Origin: Polycyclovorans sp964425915
GTDB lineage: Bacteria > Pseudomonadota > Gammaproteobacteria > Nevskiales > Nevskiaceae
Assembly (NCBI GenBank): GCA_964425915.1
Contig: CAYROO010000001.1
Coordinates: forward strand, 62,001 to 126,000
Direction: 5' to 3'
Length of the DNA stretch: 64,000 bases
The notes beneath the pieces are model-generated. The model worked only from the letters and a program-made list of their open reading frames with translations. It did no database searches and had not been told where the DNA came from. The translations under genes and the position numbers were made by a program. Shown piece after piece: positions 25,060-33,752 of this stretch; positions within the stretch are counted from its first letter, which is position 1; every line of letters begins with the position of its first letter.

Positions 25060-25478
25060 GCTGGGCTCCAGCTGCGCGCATTGACCAGATCATCTTCCTG
25101 CCGTTGCTGACGCTTCAGGCGTGCCTGAACCAGCGCGTCCTGCTGCAGCGCGGCAGCACTACCCAGGGATTCCGAGGCCTGCCAGGCGGTCATCCAGCTG
25201 GCGCGCGCGGCAGTGACCGCCGCCTGCGCCTGATCGATGCGCTGCTGCTGGGTGTGGATGGCGTCCTGAAGACGGTCGCGAAAGGCCTGGCGATTATTGA
25301 GCTGCCACGGCGCCACGCCGACCGCGCTGGCCGCGTAGTCGGCGGCAAAGGCCTGCAGCTGCAGCAGTTGTTGTTCGGCCTGCTGCAGCTGACTCTGTGC
25401 TTCGGCCAGCCGCAGCGCAGCCTGATCCGCATGTCGGCGGGTGATGTCGGCCAGACGGGCCAGGCCGGGTTCGCTCAT
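25050..25478 (-). CDS. fliJ: Flagellar export chaperone FliJ
   Basis: 142 residues, predicted as one long helical hairpin rich in Gln, Ala and Leu (for example LAEAQSQLQQAEQQLLQLQ), the typical FliJ form. It occupies the centre of the FliI hexamer, like the gamma subunit of F1-ATPase. It overlaps fliI by four bases and fliK by ten. Confidence 0.85.
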   Translation of the reverse strand: MSEPGLARLADITRRHADQAALRLAEAQSQLQQAEQQLLQLQAFAADYAASAVGVAPWQLNNRQAFRDRLQDAIHTQQQRIDQAQAAVTAARASWMTAWQASESLGSAAALQQDALVQARLKRQQRQEDDLVNARSWSPAWT

Positions 25479-26800
25479 GAGGATTCTCCAGTCAGCCGTT
25501 GCAGGGCATCGATCGCAGACGCCAACGGCGCCGCCTCGTCCATGCCCTGAGAAAGAAACTGTTCAATCGCCTGCTGATTCGCCAGCGCAGCGTCGGTGTC
25601 GGCGTCGGCGCCGGCCTGATAGGCGCCTACCGCGATGAGATCGCGATTGCGCTGCCAGGCTGCCAGCCAGCGTCGCAACTGGCGCGCGCCAGCCCGCTGC
25701 TCGGGGCTGGCGAGGGTGGTGAACAGGCGCGACACGCTGGCCTCGACGTCAACCGCCGGGAACCGTCCCTGCTCGGCGATGCGCCGGGACAGCACGATGT
25801 GACCGTCGAGAATGGCGCGGGCGGCGTCGGCCACCGGATCCTGCAGGTCGTCGCCTTCGGTCAGCACGGTATACAGGGCGGTGATGCTGCCCCGCCCCTG
25901 CACCGCGCCGGCGCGCTCCACCAGCGCCGGCAACTTGGCGAACACGGATGGCGGGTAGCCGCGGGTCGCCGGTGGCTCGCCCACGGCCAAGCCGATCTCG
26001 CGTGCCGCCTGGGCATAGCGCGTCAGGGAATCCATCAGCAGCAGCACGTCCATGCCCTGATCGCGGAAGTACTCGGCGACGGCGGTGGCCAGACGTGCTC
26101 CGTTCATGCGGGCCAGCGGACTGGCATCCGCCGGTGCGGCGATGACACAGGCGCGCGACAGGCCTTCCGGCCCCAGGGTGTCAAACACGAAATCGCGCAC
26201 TTCGCGACCGCGCTCACCAATCAGGCCTACCACCGTGATATCGGCGGTGGTGTGACGGGTCATCATGCCCAGTAATGTCGACTTGCCGACGCCGCTGCCA
26301 GCGAACAGGCCGACGCGTTGGCCCCGACCCAGGGTGAGCATGGCGTTGATGGCGCGCACGCCGACATCCAGCGGCGTGTCGATGTGCTGGCGCAACAAGG
26401 GGTTGAGGGGCGGCGGCGACAGCACCAACGGTGCTTCGCCGCGCGGGGGCGGACGGCCGTCCAGGGGCAGGCCGTCGGCCCCCATCACCCGTCCCAGCCA
26501 GTCGGCGCCGATGCGCGGCACAGGCCCCAGACGGTGCGCGGCCACCCGCGCCGCAGGCTGCAGGCCAGTGAGCGGGCCGGTGGGCATGAGGAAAGTGCGG
26601 TCATCGGAAAACCCGACCACCTCAGCCTCCACCCAGGCATCACTGTGGGTCTCGACGGCGCAGGTGGCTTCCAGCGGCAGCCGCAGTCCGCGTGCCTGCA
26701 GCGCCAGCCCCACCACGCGCTCCAAACGGCCGGTGGCCAGCATCGGCACGGTCGCCGGCAGGCGGTTCGTGCGATCACGCAGTTGCGCGGTGAGGGTCAT
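25475..26800 (-). CDS. fliI: Flagellum-specific ATPase FliI
   Basis: 441 residues. The Walker A motif GSGVGKST is at residues 168-175. Walker B is in DVLLLMDSLTRYAQAAREIGLA, and the family stretch PPATRGYPPSVFAKLPALVERAG is present. It is homologous to the F1 beta subunit and helps feed substrates into the export gate. It overlaps fliH and fliJ by four bases each. Confidence 0.97.
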   Translation of the reverse strand: MTLTAQLRDRTNRLPATVPMLATGRLERVVGLALQARGLRLPLEATCAVETHSDAWVEAEVVGFSDDRTFLMPTGPLTGLQPAARVAAHRLGPVPRIGADWLGRVMGADGLPLDGRPPPRGEAPLVLSPPPLNPLLRQHIDTPLDVGVRAINAMLTLGRGQRVGLFAGSGVGKSTLLGMMTRHTTADITVVGLIGERGREVRDFVFDTLGPEGLSRACVIAAPADASPLARMNGARLATAVAEYFRDQGMDVLLLMDSLTRYAQAAREIGLAVGEPPATRGYPPSVFAKLPALVERAGAVQGRGSITALYTVLTEGDDLQDPVADAARAILDGHIVLSRRIAEQGRFPAVDVEASVSRLFTTLASPEQRAGARQLRRWLAAWQRNRDLIAVGAYQAGADADTDAALANQQAIEQFLSQGMDEAAPLASAIDALQRLTGESS

Positions 26801-27405
26801 TGCGGCGCGCTCCAGCCGGTCACCAGCTGCTGCACGCGACTGGCGAGTCGCGCGTCCACGCTGAGCGGGTTCGACTCCACCCGCAGGTCGCCGGGCGCGA
26901 GGCTGGGGTCTGCGCTGAAGCGCAACTGCAAGGGCGACTCGGCCTGCAGCGCTTTCAGCGCTTCCAGCGCCGCCGGCGGCACCCGCAGGTGTACCGGGCT
27001 GGCCTGTTCTTCCAGCATGGCCAGGGCCTGACGTGCCACCGGCAGCAGGGCCTCCGGCTGTTGCTCGAACACCTGCAGCGCCAGTCGCTGAGCGATCGCC
27101 AGCGCCAGCTGACTGAGCGCCTCGGGCAAGGTGTCGGCCTCACGGGTGAACGGCTTGTCGAGGCTGGCAATCAGCTGTGTCAGCTGTTGCAAGGCGGGTT
27201 GTGCCGCCTCGCGGGCGGCGGTACGGCCTTCTTCACGGCCGCGCTTGTAGCCCTCGTCCCAGGCAGCCTGTTCCAGGGCTTCCAGCTTGGCGGCCGTCGG
27301 CGGTGCACCGCGGCCGGGATCCAGCGCTGGCGGATGCCAGTGTTGGGCATGGCCCACCTCGGCGGCATCGATGAAGCCGGCATCGAGGTCGGCGCGGCCC
27401 ATCAC
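26797..27405 (-). CDS. fliH: Flagellar assembly protein FliH
   Basis: 202 residues. The N-terminus carries the Trp-containing segment (AQHWHPPALD), followed by a helical stalk (LEALEQAAWDEGYKRGREEGRTAAREAAQ) with Gly-rich heptads, and a C-terminal globular domain (LRVESNPLSVDARLASRVQQL). It inhibits FliI and anchors it to the C-ring. Overlaps fliG and fliI by four bases. Confidence 0.93.
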   Translation of the reverse strand: MMGRADLDAGFIDAAEVGHAQHWHPPALDPGRGAPPTAAKLEALEQAAWDEGYKRGREEGRTAAREAAQPALQQLTQLIASLDKPFTREADTLPEALSQLALAIAQRLALQVFEQQPEALLPVARQALAMLEEQASPVHLRVPPAALEALKALQAESPLQLRFSADPSLAPGDLRVESNPLSVDARLASRVQQLVTGWSAPQ

Positions 27406-28448
27406 AGATAGGCCTCACGCTGGGTGCCGAGCTGGATAGCGCCGGAATCGGCCAGCTTGCGCGCCACCGCCAGAATTTCCTTCTGCGCCACTTCGACATC
27501 GGCGACGCGCACCGGGCCGCGCGCTTCCATGTCTTCCTTCATCATCTCGGCGGCACGCTTGGAGAGGTTGTTGAACATCTTGTCGCGTACGCGCGGCTCG
27601 GCGCCCTTGAGCGCCAGTGCCAGTTTGTCGGTGGGCACATCGCGCAGCAGCGTCTGGATGCTGCGGTCGTCGAGATCGCCCAGGTTGTCGAACACGAACA
27701 TCAGGTCGGAGATGCGTGTGCCGAGGTTGTCATCCACCGAGCGGATGCGCTCCATCAGCGCGGCTTCGTCGGCGGAGTCCATGAGATTGAGAATGCTGGC
27801 CGCCACCTTCACGCCCCCGATGGTGGAGGACTTGAGGTTCTGGTTGCCGGCGAACTGGCGTTCGAGGATGTCGTCCAGCTCATGCAGGGCATGCGGGGGA
27901 ATGCCTTCGAGGGTGGCGATGCGCATCACCACATCGGCCCGCGAACGCTCCGGTAGCGCCAGCAGCACGGCGGCGGCCTGGTCGGCATCCAGATGGCTGA
28001 GCACGATGGCAATGATCTGTGGATGTTCGTTGCGCACCAGGTCGGCCACCGAGCGTGGCTCCATCCACTTCAGGGCTTCCAGCCCTTTGGTATTGCGGCC
28101 CAACAGGATGCGGTCGATCAGGCCACTGGCCTTGTCCTCGCCGAGGGCATTGACCAGCACGTTGCGGACATAGTCCTCAGCGCCGACACCGAGCGAGGTC
28201 TGGCGTTCCAGCTCGCCGACGAAGGAGTCCACCACCAGGTTGGCCTGATCGCTGGTAACGCTGCCGAGGCTGGCCATGGCCTGGCCCAGCTTCTGCACTT
28301 CCTTGGCGCCGATGTGCTTGAGCACCTCGGCGGCCTCCTTTTCGCCCAGCGACATGAGAAACACCGCCGCACGCTGCAGCCCACTGATGCCATCGCCGAG
28401 ACGCGGCGCGCTGGCGCCTTTCGGAGGCGTATTGCCGTCAGCCATCAT
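27402..28448 (-). CDS. fliG: Flagellar motor switch protein FliG
   Basis: 348 residues from the first of two adjacent ATGs (28448 and 28445). The N-terminal FliF-binding domain has GLQRAAVFLMSLGEKEAAEVLKHI, and the middle domain has the EHPQIIAIVLSHL motif. The C-terminal torque domain carries the charged ridge (LMFVFDNLGDLDDRSIQTLLRDV). It is the rotor protein that meets the MotC stator. Its start overlaps the fliF end by 11 bp. Confidence 0.97.
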   Translation of the reverse strand: MMADGNTPPKGASAPRLGDGISGLQRAAVFLMSLGEKEAAEVLKHIGAKEVQKLGQAMASLGSVTSDQANLVVDSFVGELERQTSLGVGAEDYVRNVLVNALGEDKASGLIDRILLGRNTKGLEALKWMEPRSVADLVRNEHPQIIAIVLSHLDADQAAAVLLALPERSRADVVMRIATLEGIPPHALHELDDILERQFAGNQNLKSSTIGGVKVAASILNLMDSADEAALMERIRSVDDNLGTRISDLMFVFDNLGDLDDRSIQTLLRDVPTDKLALALKGAEPRVRDKMFNNLSKRAAEMMKEDMEARGPVRVADVEVAQKEILAVARKLADSGAIQLGTQREAYL

Positions 28449-30096
28449 TGCCCACCCATGTTCTGACCACCTGTGCCACCCGCTTGGGGTCCTGGGCGAC
28501 GGCCTGTCGGGCCATCGCCATCTTGTCGTCGAAACTGAGGGCCGTCGGCGCATCCAGCGTCACCGGCGCGCGCGGCGCGTCCGGCGCCGGCAGTGCCGAC
28601 GGCACTGCGGGTGTGAGCAGGCGTCGCAGCGGTGCCGGATCGGCCAGATTCTTCAGCAGCGGCCGCAGCACCATCACCAGAATCAGCACCAGCAACAGCA
28701 GACCGCCGGCCTCGCGGGCCCCGTCCAGCACCCAGGCCTGTTGCCACCAGGGCATGGGCGTTACTTCCGGGATCACTTCGCTGCGAAACATCCCCTGGCG
28801 CACGGTGACCAGATCGCCGCGCGGCTCCGAGTAACCCACCGCGCTCTTCACCAGCGCCTCGACATCAGCGAGGGTCTCAGCACTCCAGGTCGGCGGCCCG
28901 GTGGGAACCGGCGGTGGCGGCGCCTGGGCACCGTCTGCACTGGGTGCCACACCTTCCGCCAATGCGGGCGGCGGCTCGATGGCCGGGATCGGCGGGCTAT
29001 CCAGCAGCACCGCCACCGTGAGCCGCTGGATACGACCACTGGCGGTGCGGGTGTAGGCCATCTCGCGGCTCACCTCGAACTGACGGCGTTCCTGCGTGGT
29101 GGTGGTCTCCGGCGCACCGGACGCTCCCGGCGGCGTACCCGCCGTAACCGGATCGCCTACGGTGTTGCTGGCGGCCCCCGGGATACCGCCCGGCGCCCCA
29201 CCCGCACCGGCGCCGGCGCCGGTGTTGTCACGAATCTGACGGGTGACCTGTTCCTGCGTCACCACCGTATTGGGATCGACGATCTCACGCGCCTGCTCGG
29301 CTTCGGTGGGATCCAATTCGACCGTGACCTGCACCTCGGTACGGCCCACCAGCGGCTGCAACAGGGTCTGGATACGATTGACCAACATGCTCTCGGTACG
29401 ACGTGCAAGGTCGTAGTGCGCGTGTGCCGCCTGTGCCGCGCCGTCCGATTGCGAAAGCAACCCACCGCGGGCATCGACCACGGTGACGTCCTCCGGCTTC
29501 AATTCCGGAATGGCCGCGGCAACCAGTCGTGAGATTGCCTCAGATTGCCCCGGTGCCAAGGTGGCGCCCGGCAGCAGTTCCAGCACCACCGAGGCGGTGG
29601 CCGGTGCGCGATCACGAATGAAAGCACTGGGCTTGGGGAGGGCCAGATGCACGCGGGCCGAACCGATGCCGCGCAGGCCCGAGATGGTGCGTGCCAGCTC
29701 CTGTTCCAATGCGCGTTGGTAGCGCGCGCCTTCGAGGAAGCTGCTGACGCCGAAGCCGGGATCGGCATCGAGGGCATCCATACCGCCCTGACCCACCACC
29801 ACACCGGCCCGTGCCAGCTGCATGCGCGCTTCCATGGCGCGCGTTTCCGGCACCTGTACCACGCCGGGTCCCGGTCCCAGCTGCACATCGAAACCGGCAC
29901 CGCGCAAGGTATCCGCTACAGAGGCCGCCTCCCGATCTGCGAGCCCGGTGTAAAGCACCGCCATCGGGGTGCCGCGGCTCCACAGAACCGCCGTGGTGCC
30001 GGCCGCCACCGCCACCGCCACGCCCAGCAACAGCAGAACCGGCCGCAGCAGGATGAGGGTGCGGGTCCAACCGGGAGAGAGCGCCGCTTCAGCCAT
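28438..30096 (-). CDS. fliF: Flagellar MS-ring protein FliF
   Basis: 552 residues. The first membrane helix is near residues 15-37. Ring-building domains follow (VLYTGLADREAASVADTLRGAGFDVQL; ARVHLALPKPSAFIRDRAPATASVVLEL). A Gly/Ala/Pro-rich insertion lies at about 295-330, the second membrane helix is near 455-475, and the C-terminal FliG-binding tail is present. It builds the membrane ring on which the rotor forms. It starts 24 bp after fliE. Confidence 0.97.
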   Translation of the reverse strand: MAEAALSPGWTRTLILLRPVLLLLGVAVAVAAGTTAVLWSRGTPMAVLYTGLADREAASVADTLRGAGFDVQLGPGPGVVQVPETRAMEARMQLARAGVVVGQGGMDALDADPGFGVSSFLEGARYQRALEQELARTISGLRGIGSARVHLALPKPSAFIRDRAPATASVVLELLPGATLAPGQSEAISRLVAAAIPELKPEDVTVVDARGGLLSQSDGAAQAAHAHYDLARRTESMLVNRIQTLLQPLVGRTEVQVTVELDPTEAEQAREIVDPNTVVTQEQVTRQIRDNTGAGAGAGGAPGGIPGAASNTVGDPVTAGTPPGASGAPETTTTQERRQFEVSREMAYTRTASGRIQRLTVAVLLDSPPIPAIEPPPALAEGVAPSADGAQAPPPPVPTGPPTWSAETLADVEALVKSAVGYSEPRGDLVTVRQGMFRSEVIPEVTPMPWWQQAWVLDGAREAGGLLLLVLILVMVLRPLLKNLADPAPLRRLLTPAVPSALPAPDAPRAPVTLDAPTALSFDDKMAMARQAVAQDPKRVAQVVRTWVGNDG

Positions 30097-30120
30097 GGCT
30101 CATAGATCCTTGGGGCCGCC

Positions 30121-30453
30121 CTAGAGCGGCATGTTCATGATGTCTTGGTAGGCCTGGACCACCCGATTTCGAACTTCGACGGTGGCGCGAAATGCCACCG
30201 ACGACTTCTGCATCGCCACCATGGTGCTGGCCAGGTCACCGCGCCCCAGCTCGAACTCCTGCGCCATCTGGCGCGCATTCATTTGGGTATCGTTGACCGA
30301 CTTCAGGGCCTCGCCCATGCGCTGGGCGAAGCTGGGAGCATCGGCTGCGGCACTGGGCGCAGCGGTGGGCGCAGACGGCAGCTGGCTGCGGCTGCGCAGG
30401 GCGCGCATCTCGCCGAGCAGCTGCTGGATGTTGTCGTTGCCGATGGTGTTCAT
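30121..30453 (-). CDS. fliE: Flagellar hook-basal body protein FliE
   Basis: 110 residues, helical, with the family's C-terminal VAMQKSSVAFRATVEVRNRVVQAYQDIMNMPL pattern in pieces (positions 78-110). It links the MS ring to the rod. It is the first gene of the fliEFGHIJK run. A promoter-like element related to that of fliL lies upstream at 30490-30503. Confidence 0.94.
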   Translation of the reverse strand: MNTIGNDNIQQLLGEMRALRSRSQLPSAPTAAPSAAADAPSFAQRMGEALKSVNDTQMNARQMAQEFELGRGDLASTMVAMQKSSVAFRATVEVRNRVVQAYQDIMNMPL

Positions 30454-30489
30454 CGCCGGAGCCCTGAGTGCGTCTTCATACCGTCACCG

Positions 30490-30503
30490 TGCAAGCGCGT
30501 GCG
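30490..30503 (-). promoter_or_regulatory. Sigma-54-like element upstream of fliE
   Basis: On the minus strand CGCACGCGCTTGCA carries the same -24-like and -12-like words as the fliL promoter, but with nine bases instead of ten between the core dinucleotides. The similarity to the fliL element continues downstream of the -12 word (GGTGACGG in both). Sigma-54 spacing is normally strict, so activity is uncertain. Confidence 0.4.
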
Positions 30504-30510
30504 GCCGGCA

Positions 30511-31587
30511 TCAGGACTGGCTGAATTCAGCCGATGAAAGGTTGTACTTGCGCAGACGCTCGATCAGCGTGGTGCGCGACATCCGTAGGAGCTGGGCGGC
30601 ATGGGCGACCACGCCACCGGCCCGGGTGAGCGCTTCACGGATGAGCGCGGACTCGATCCGCGCCAGATGTTCGCGCAGATCCAGGCCCTCGGCCGGCAGC
30701 AGGTCGCTGGCCGACGCCGGCGCAGCCACCGGCACCGGCGGAGGCAAGCCGGCCGGACGGTAGCGCGGCGGCAGGTCATCGACGGTAGCGACATCGCCCA
30801 AGGCAGTGACCGCGATCCGCTCGATGACATTGGCCAGCTCGCGCACATTGCCAGGCCAGCGGTGCTCGGCCAGCGCCGCCACGGCGTCGTCATCGAGCCG
30901 CACCGAGGGCCGCCCCTGGTTGGCGAGGCGCTGCGCCAGGGTGTCGACCAGGAGCGGCAGATCCTCGATGCGCTCGCGCAGCGGCGGGGTTTCGATGGGA
31001 AATACGTTGAGGCGGTAGTAGAGGTCCTCGCGAAACAGACCGTCGTTGACGGCGGCGTCAAGATCGCGATGGGTGGCAGCCACGATGCGCACGTCACAGG
31101 GCAAGGTGCGGGTGCCGCCGACACGCTCGAAGCTGCGTTCCTGCAGCACGCGCAACAGCTTCACCTGCATCGGCATGGGCATGTCGCCGATCTCATCGAG
31201 GAACAATGTGCCGCCCTCGGCCAGCTCGAAGCGGCCCTTGCGCGTGGTGATGGCGCCGGTAAAGGCGCCCTTTTCATGCCCGAACAACTCGCTTTCCAGC
31301 AGCTCGGCGGGGATGGCGCCGCAGTTGACGGCAACAAACGGCTTGTCACCGCGCGGGCTGCTGGCGTGGATCTGCTGGGCGATGACCTCCTTGCCCGTGC
31401 CGGACTCGCCGGTAATGAGCACGGTGGTGTCATGCGCGGCGACCTGATCGATCAGACGGCGGATGCGCTGCATGCTGGGTGCTTCGCCCGCCAGCGACGG
31501 CACTCGCCGATGCACACTGTTGGCGGCGCGCGGCACAGGGGCTTCGGTGGTTTCCGGTTCCAGCGGCAGGGAGTCAAGTTGGAGCAT
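30511..31587 (-). CDS. Sigma-54-dependent activator, FleQ/FlrA-like, lacking an N-terminal sensory domain
   Basis: 358 residues. An AAA+ domain starts at about residue 30, with Walker A GESGTGKE, the sigma-54 contact loop GAFTGA in HEKGAFTGAITTRKG, and Walker B GGTLFLDEIGDM. The arginine-finger region LFREDLYYRLNVFPI follows. A C-terminal Fis-type helix-turn-helix reads GGVVAHAAQLLRMSRTTLIERLRKYNL. FleQ and FlrA normally carry about 130 further N-terminal residues; here only about 30 precede the AAA+ domain. Its position between rpoN and fliE makes it the flagellar master activator. A more remote FleQ may exist elsewhere. Confidence 0.88.
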   Translation of the reverse strand: MLQLDSLPLEPETTEAPVPRAANSVHRRVPSLAGEAPSMQRIRRLIDQVAAHDTTVLITGESGTGKEVIAQQIHASSPRGDKPFVAVNCGAIPAELLESELFGHEKGAFTGAITTRKGRFELAEGGTLFLDEIGDMPMPMQVKLLRVLQERSFERVGGTRTLPCDVRIVAATHRDLDAAVNDGLFREDLYYRLNVFPIETPPLRERIEDLPLLVDTLAQRLANQGRPSVRLDDDAVAALAEHRWPGNVRELANVIERIAVTALGDVATVDDLPPRYRPAGLPPPVPVAAPASASDLLPAEGLDLREHLARIESALIREALTRAGGVVAHAAQLLRMSRTTLIERLRKYNLSSAEFSQS

Positions 31588-31614
31588 GGTGAGAGTCCGG
31601 TGCGTGGCGGGAGA

Positions 31615-32982
31615 TCAGGCTTGTGCCGCCTGGGGGGCGGCGCGCAGGCGGGCCGCGGGATACCCCAGGGCTTCGCGATACTTGGCAACCGTGCGGCGCG
31701 CCAGCCGCACACCGCCGCGTTCGAGACGATCCACCAGGGCGGCGTCGTCCATGGGCGACTGCTCACTTTCCAGCAGACGTTGCACCATGGCGCGGGCGGC
31801 GGCGGCGGCCACCCCGTCTTCGCCAGCGGCCTGCGAGAAGAAGCAGCGCAAGGAGACCACGCCCTGTGGCAGCTCCACATACTTGCCATTGACAGCCCGG
31901 CAGACGGTGGACTCATGCACGCCCACCGCCTCGGCAATCTCCTTCAGCGCCAGCGGCTTGAGCGCCACCATGCCGTGCTGCAGCACCCCGAACTGGCGCG
32001 CCAGCACCGCCTGCGCCACCCGCAGCACGGTTTGTCCGCGCTGGCGCAGGTTCTTGATCAGCCAGCGCGCTTCGGTGAGCTGGTGCCGCAGGGGATCGGC
32101 ATCACGACCGAGCGTATCCAGCATGCGGGCGTAGGCCTGGTTGATGCGCAGCGCAGGCTGGCCGTCACCATTGAGTTCCACGTGCCAGCGGCCCTCGCGG
32201 CGTACCACCCGCACATCGGGAATGATCGGTGTCGCCTCCGGCAGCGCTGCGCCCGGCCGCGTGGACAGCCCACGCAGCAGCTTCAGTGCCGCACCAAAAG
32301 CCGCGGGGCTGGCCTGCAGGCTGCGCCGCAGCACGTCCAGTTCTCGCCGGCCCAGCCGGGTAATGCCGCGCTCCACAATGCGCAGCGCGAGATCGCGCGC
32401 GGCTGACGGCACCAGCCCACGCAGCTGCAGTTCCAGGGCCTCATCCAAGTGGCGCGCGCCGTAGCCATCCGGCCCGATGCGCTGCAGCAGGGTGAGTGCC
32501 TGGTCCAGCAGGGATTCCGCCAGGTTGTTCAGCCGCGCCAGCTCGCGCAGTGGGGTGTCGAGAAAGCCGCGCTCGTCAATGGCATCCAGCACGACCAACA
32601 GGGCCGCCCGCAGTGTGTCCGGCACCGATTCGACTTCCAGCGCCGCCAGCACCTGCGACAGCGGGTCGGTCGGCATCGGCGCTGGAACCGTGTATTCCGG
32701 CCCATCGCCGTCAAAGCTGCCACCACGCGCCAGCACGCTCATGGTGTGGTCCCAGGGCAGCTCCGCCGCCGCGTCTGCCGGGCTCCACACGGCGTCCATA
32801 TCGAGGGTGCTATCGTCATCCTCGGTGTCCACCTCCGGCTCGCCGTCCAGCATCACATTGGCGCTCAGCCACTGCTGGACCTCGGTTTGCAGGGCCTCGG
32901 CGTCCAGCTGCAACAACTGGCTCTGCTGGATGCGGGCGGGATGGGCTTTCTGGGCAAGCGCGGCGTGGAATACAGCTTTCAT
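31615..32982 (-). CDS. rpoN2: RNA polymerase sigma-54 factor, flagellar second copy
   Basis: 455 residues from the ATG at 32982, which has GGGAGA six bases upstream; a frame extending to 33063 lacks such a site. Region I (IQQSQLLQLDAEALQTEVQQWLSANVMLD) is recognisable but divergent. The core-binding region, the helix-turn-helix (LALKEIAEAVGVHESTVCRAV) and a near-canonical RpoN box (ARRTVAKYRE) follow. Linkage to a FleQ-like activator and fliE matches the flagella-dedicated RpoN2 of Xanthomonas. The housekeeping rpoN would be elsewhere with lptB/hpf; this is inference. Confidence 0.92.
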   Translation of the reverse strand: MKAVFHAALAQKAHPARIQQSQLLQLDAEALQTEVQQWLSANVMLDGEPEVDTEDDDSTLDMDAVWSPADAAAELPWDHTMSVLARGGSFDGDGPEYTVPAPMPTDPLSQVLAALEVESVPDTLRAALLVVLDAIDERGFLDTPLRELARLNNLAESLLDQALTLLQRIGPDGYGARHLDEALELQLRGLVPSAARDLALRIVERGITRLGRRELDVLRRSLQASPAAFGAALKLLRGLSTRPGAALPEATPIIPDVRVVRREGRWHVELNGDGQPALRINQAYARMLDTLGRDADPLRHQLTEARWLIKNLRQRGQTVLRVAQAVLARQFGVLQHGMVALKPLALKEIAEAVGVHESTVCRAVNGKYVELPQGVVSLRCFFSQAAGEDGVAAAAARAMVQRLLESEQSPMDDAALVDRLERGGVRLARRTVAKYREALGYPAARLRAAPQAAQA

Positions 32983-33362
32983 TGAGAGTCTCCCTGCACG
33001 TTGGGGTCCCGACACCGAGTCGGTGTTGGCTTTCCGTCGTGGGGCTACTTTCGCGTAGGACACCTGCCATCACCATGTAGGACGTCACCTACTTTTGTAG
33101 GGGATTTCCTGATAATCGCAGCGCAACAAACGCCGGTGTGACGGGCTTTCACATTTTTCCCCCACAGACAGCGGGCGACCCTGTCGGGACAAGCGGCAGC
33201 GCCGATGTCTCGATGCACCTCGCATCGCCTACCGCGAAGCTCGACGTCCAGATGACCCGGTCACCCCTGCTGGTACAAGGCGGCCCGGTCGGCTGGAAGC
33301 GGGTGCACGCCCGCACAACCTCTCCCTTGGGGCCCCAACCGGCCTACACCCTAACGACCACC
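32983..33362. other. Intergenic region upstream of rpoN2 with clustered inverted repeats
   Basis: No gene is supported. ACACCGA-G-TCGGTGT at 33012-33026 is a perfect 7-1-7 palindrome 30 bp from the rpoN2 start. Further out, GTAG/CTAC words recur as short inverted repeats: CTACTTTCGCGTAG at 33045-33058, GTAGGACGTCACCTAC at 33077-33092 and CCTACTTTTGTAGG at 33088-33101. The region 33110-33362 shows nothing I can name; it should hold the promoter of the downstream mntA-like gene. Confidence 0.6.
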
Positions 33363-33752
33363 ATGAACACGCTGGCAGAACAACTCGCGCCGGCTTCGCA
33401 ACAGCATCCGCACATCACGCGAGTGATCGTCTTCGGATCGTTGACGGACGGGCGTGCCAGACCGGACAGCGAATTCGACATTGCAGTCCAAGCCGCCCAA
33501 CCGCTCACCCCGGAACCAAAAGTGACGCTGATTGACGATTGGGCACTGGCAACGGGACGCCCCGTGGACGTCATTGACCTGCGGACCGTCGATGAGCCGC
33601 TGCTGGGGCAGATACGCAAACATGGCAAACGCGTTCGAGGCAGCGATGGCGCTTTCGCAAGGCTGGTCAGCAAACACCTGATCAACTCAGCGGACTTTCT
33701 GCCCTATGTCGAGTGGATGCTCACCGAGGAGCGAAGCGCTTGGATGCGCTAA
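33363..33752 (+). CDS. mntA: MntA-type nucleotidyltransferase antitoxin, orphaned
   Basis: 129 residues from the ATG at 33363. A minimal nucleotidyltransferase fold with VIVFGSLTDGRARPDSEFDIAV near residues 20-41. The family motif is GS-x10-D-x-D; here the first Asp is Glu (SEFD). MntA AMPylates the HepT toxin on a tyrosine to silence it. The usual downstream hepT is only a remnant, overlapping this gene as functional pairs do. A longer frame to 33138 adds a low-complexity N-terminus without homology pattern. Confidence 0.82.
   Translation: MNTLAEQLAPASQQHPHITRVIVFGSLTDGRARPDSEFDIAVQAAQPLTPEPKVTLIDDWALATGRPVDVIDLRTVDEPLLGQIRKHGKRVRGSDGAFARLVSKHLINSADFLPYVEWMLTEERSAWMR

Noticed and set aside
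31588..31614. Search for a missing N-terminal domain of the activator
   Set aside because: Only 27 bp separate it from the rpoN2 stop, so no receiver domain can be encoded in between.
33138..33362. N-terminal extension of the MntA-like gene
   Set aside because: The extra residues have no family pattern, while the ATG at 33363 gives the normal MntA length.
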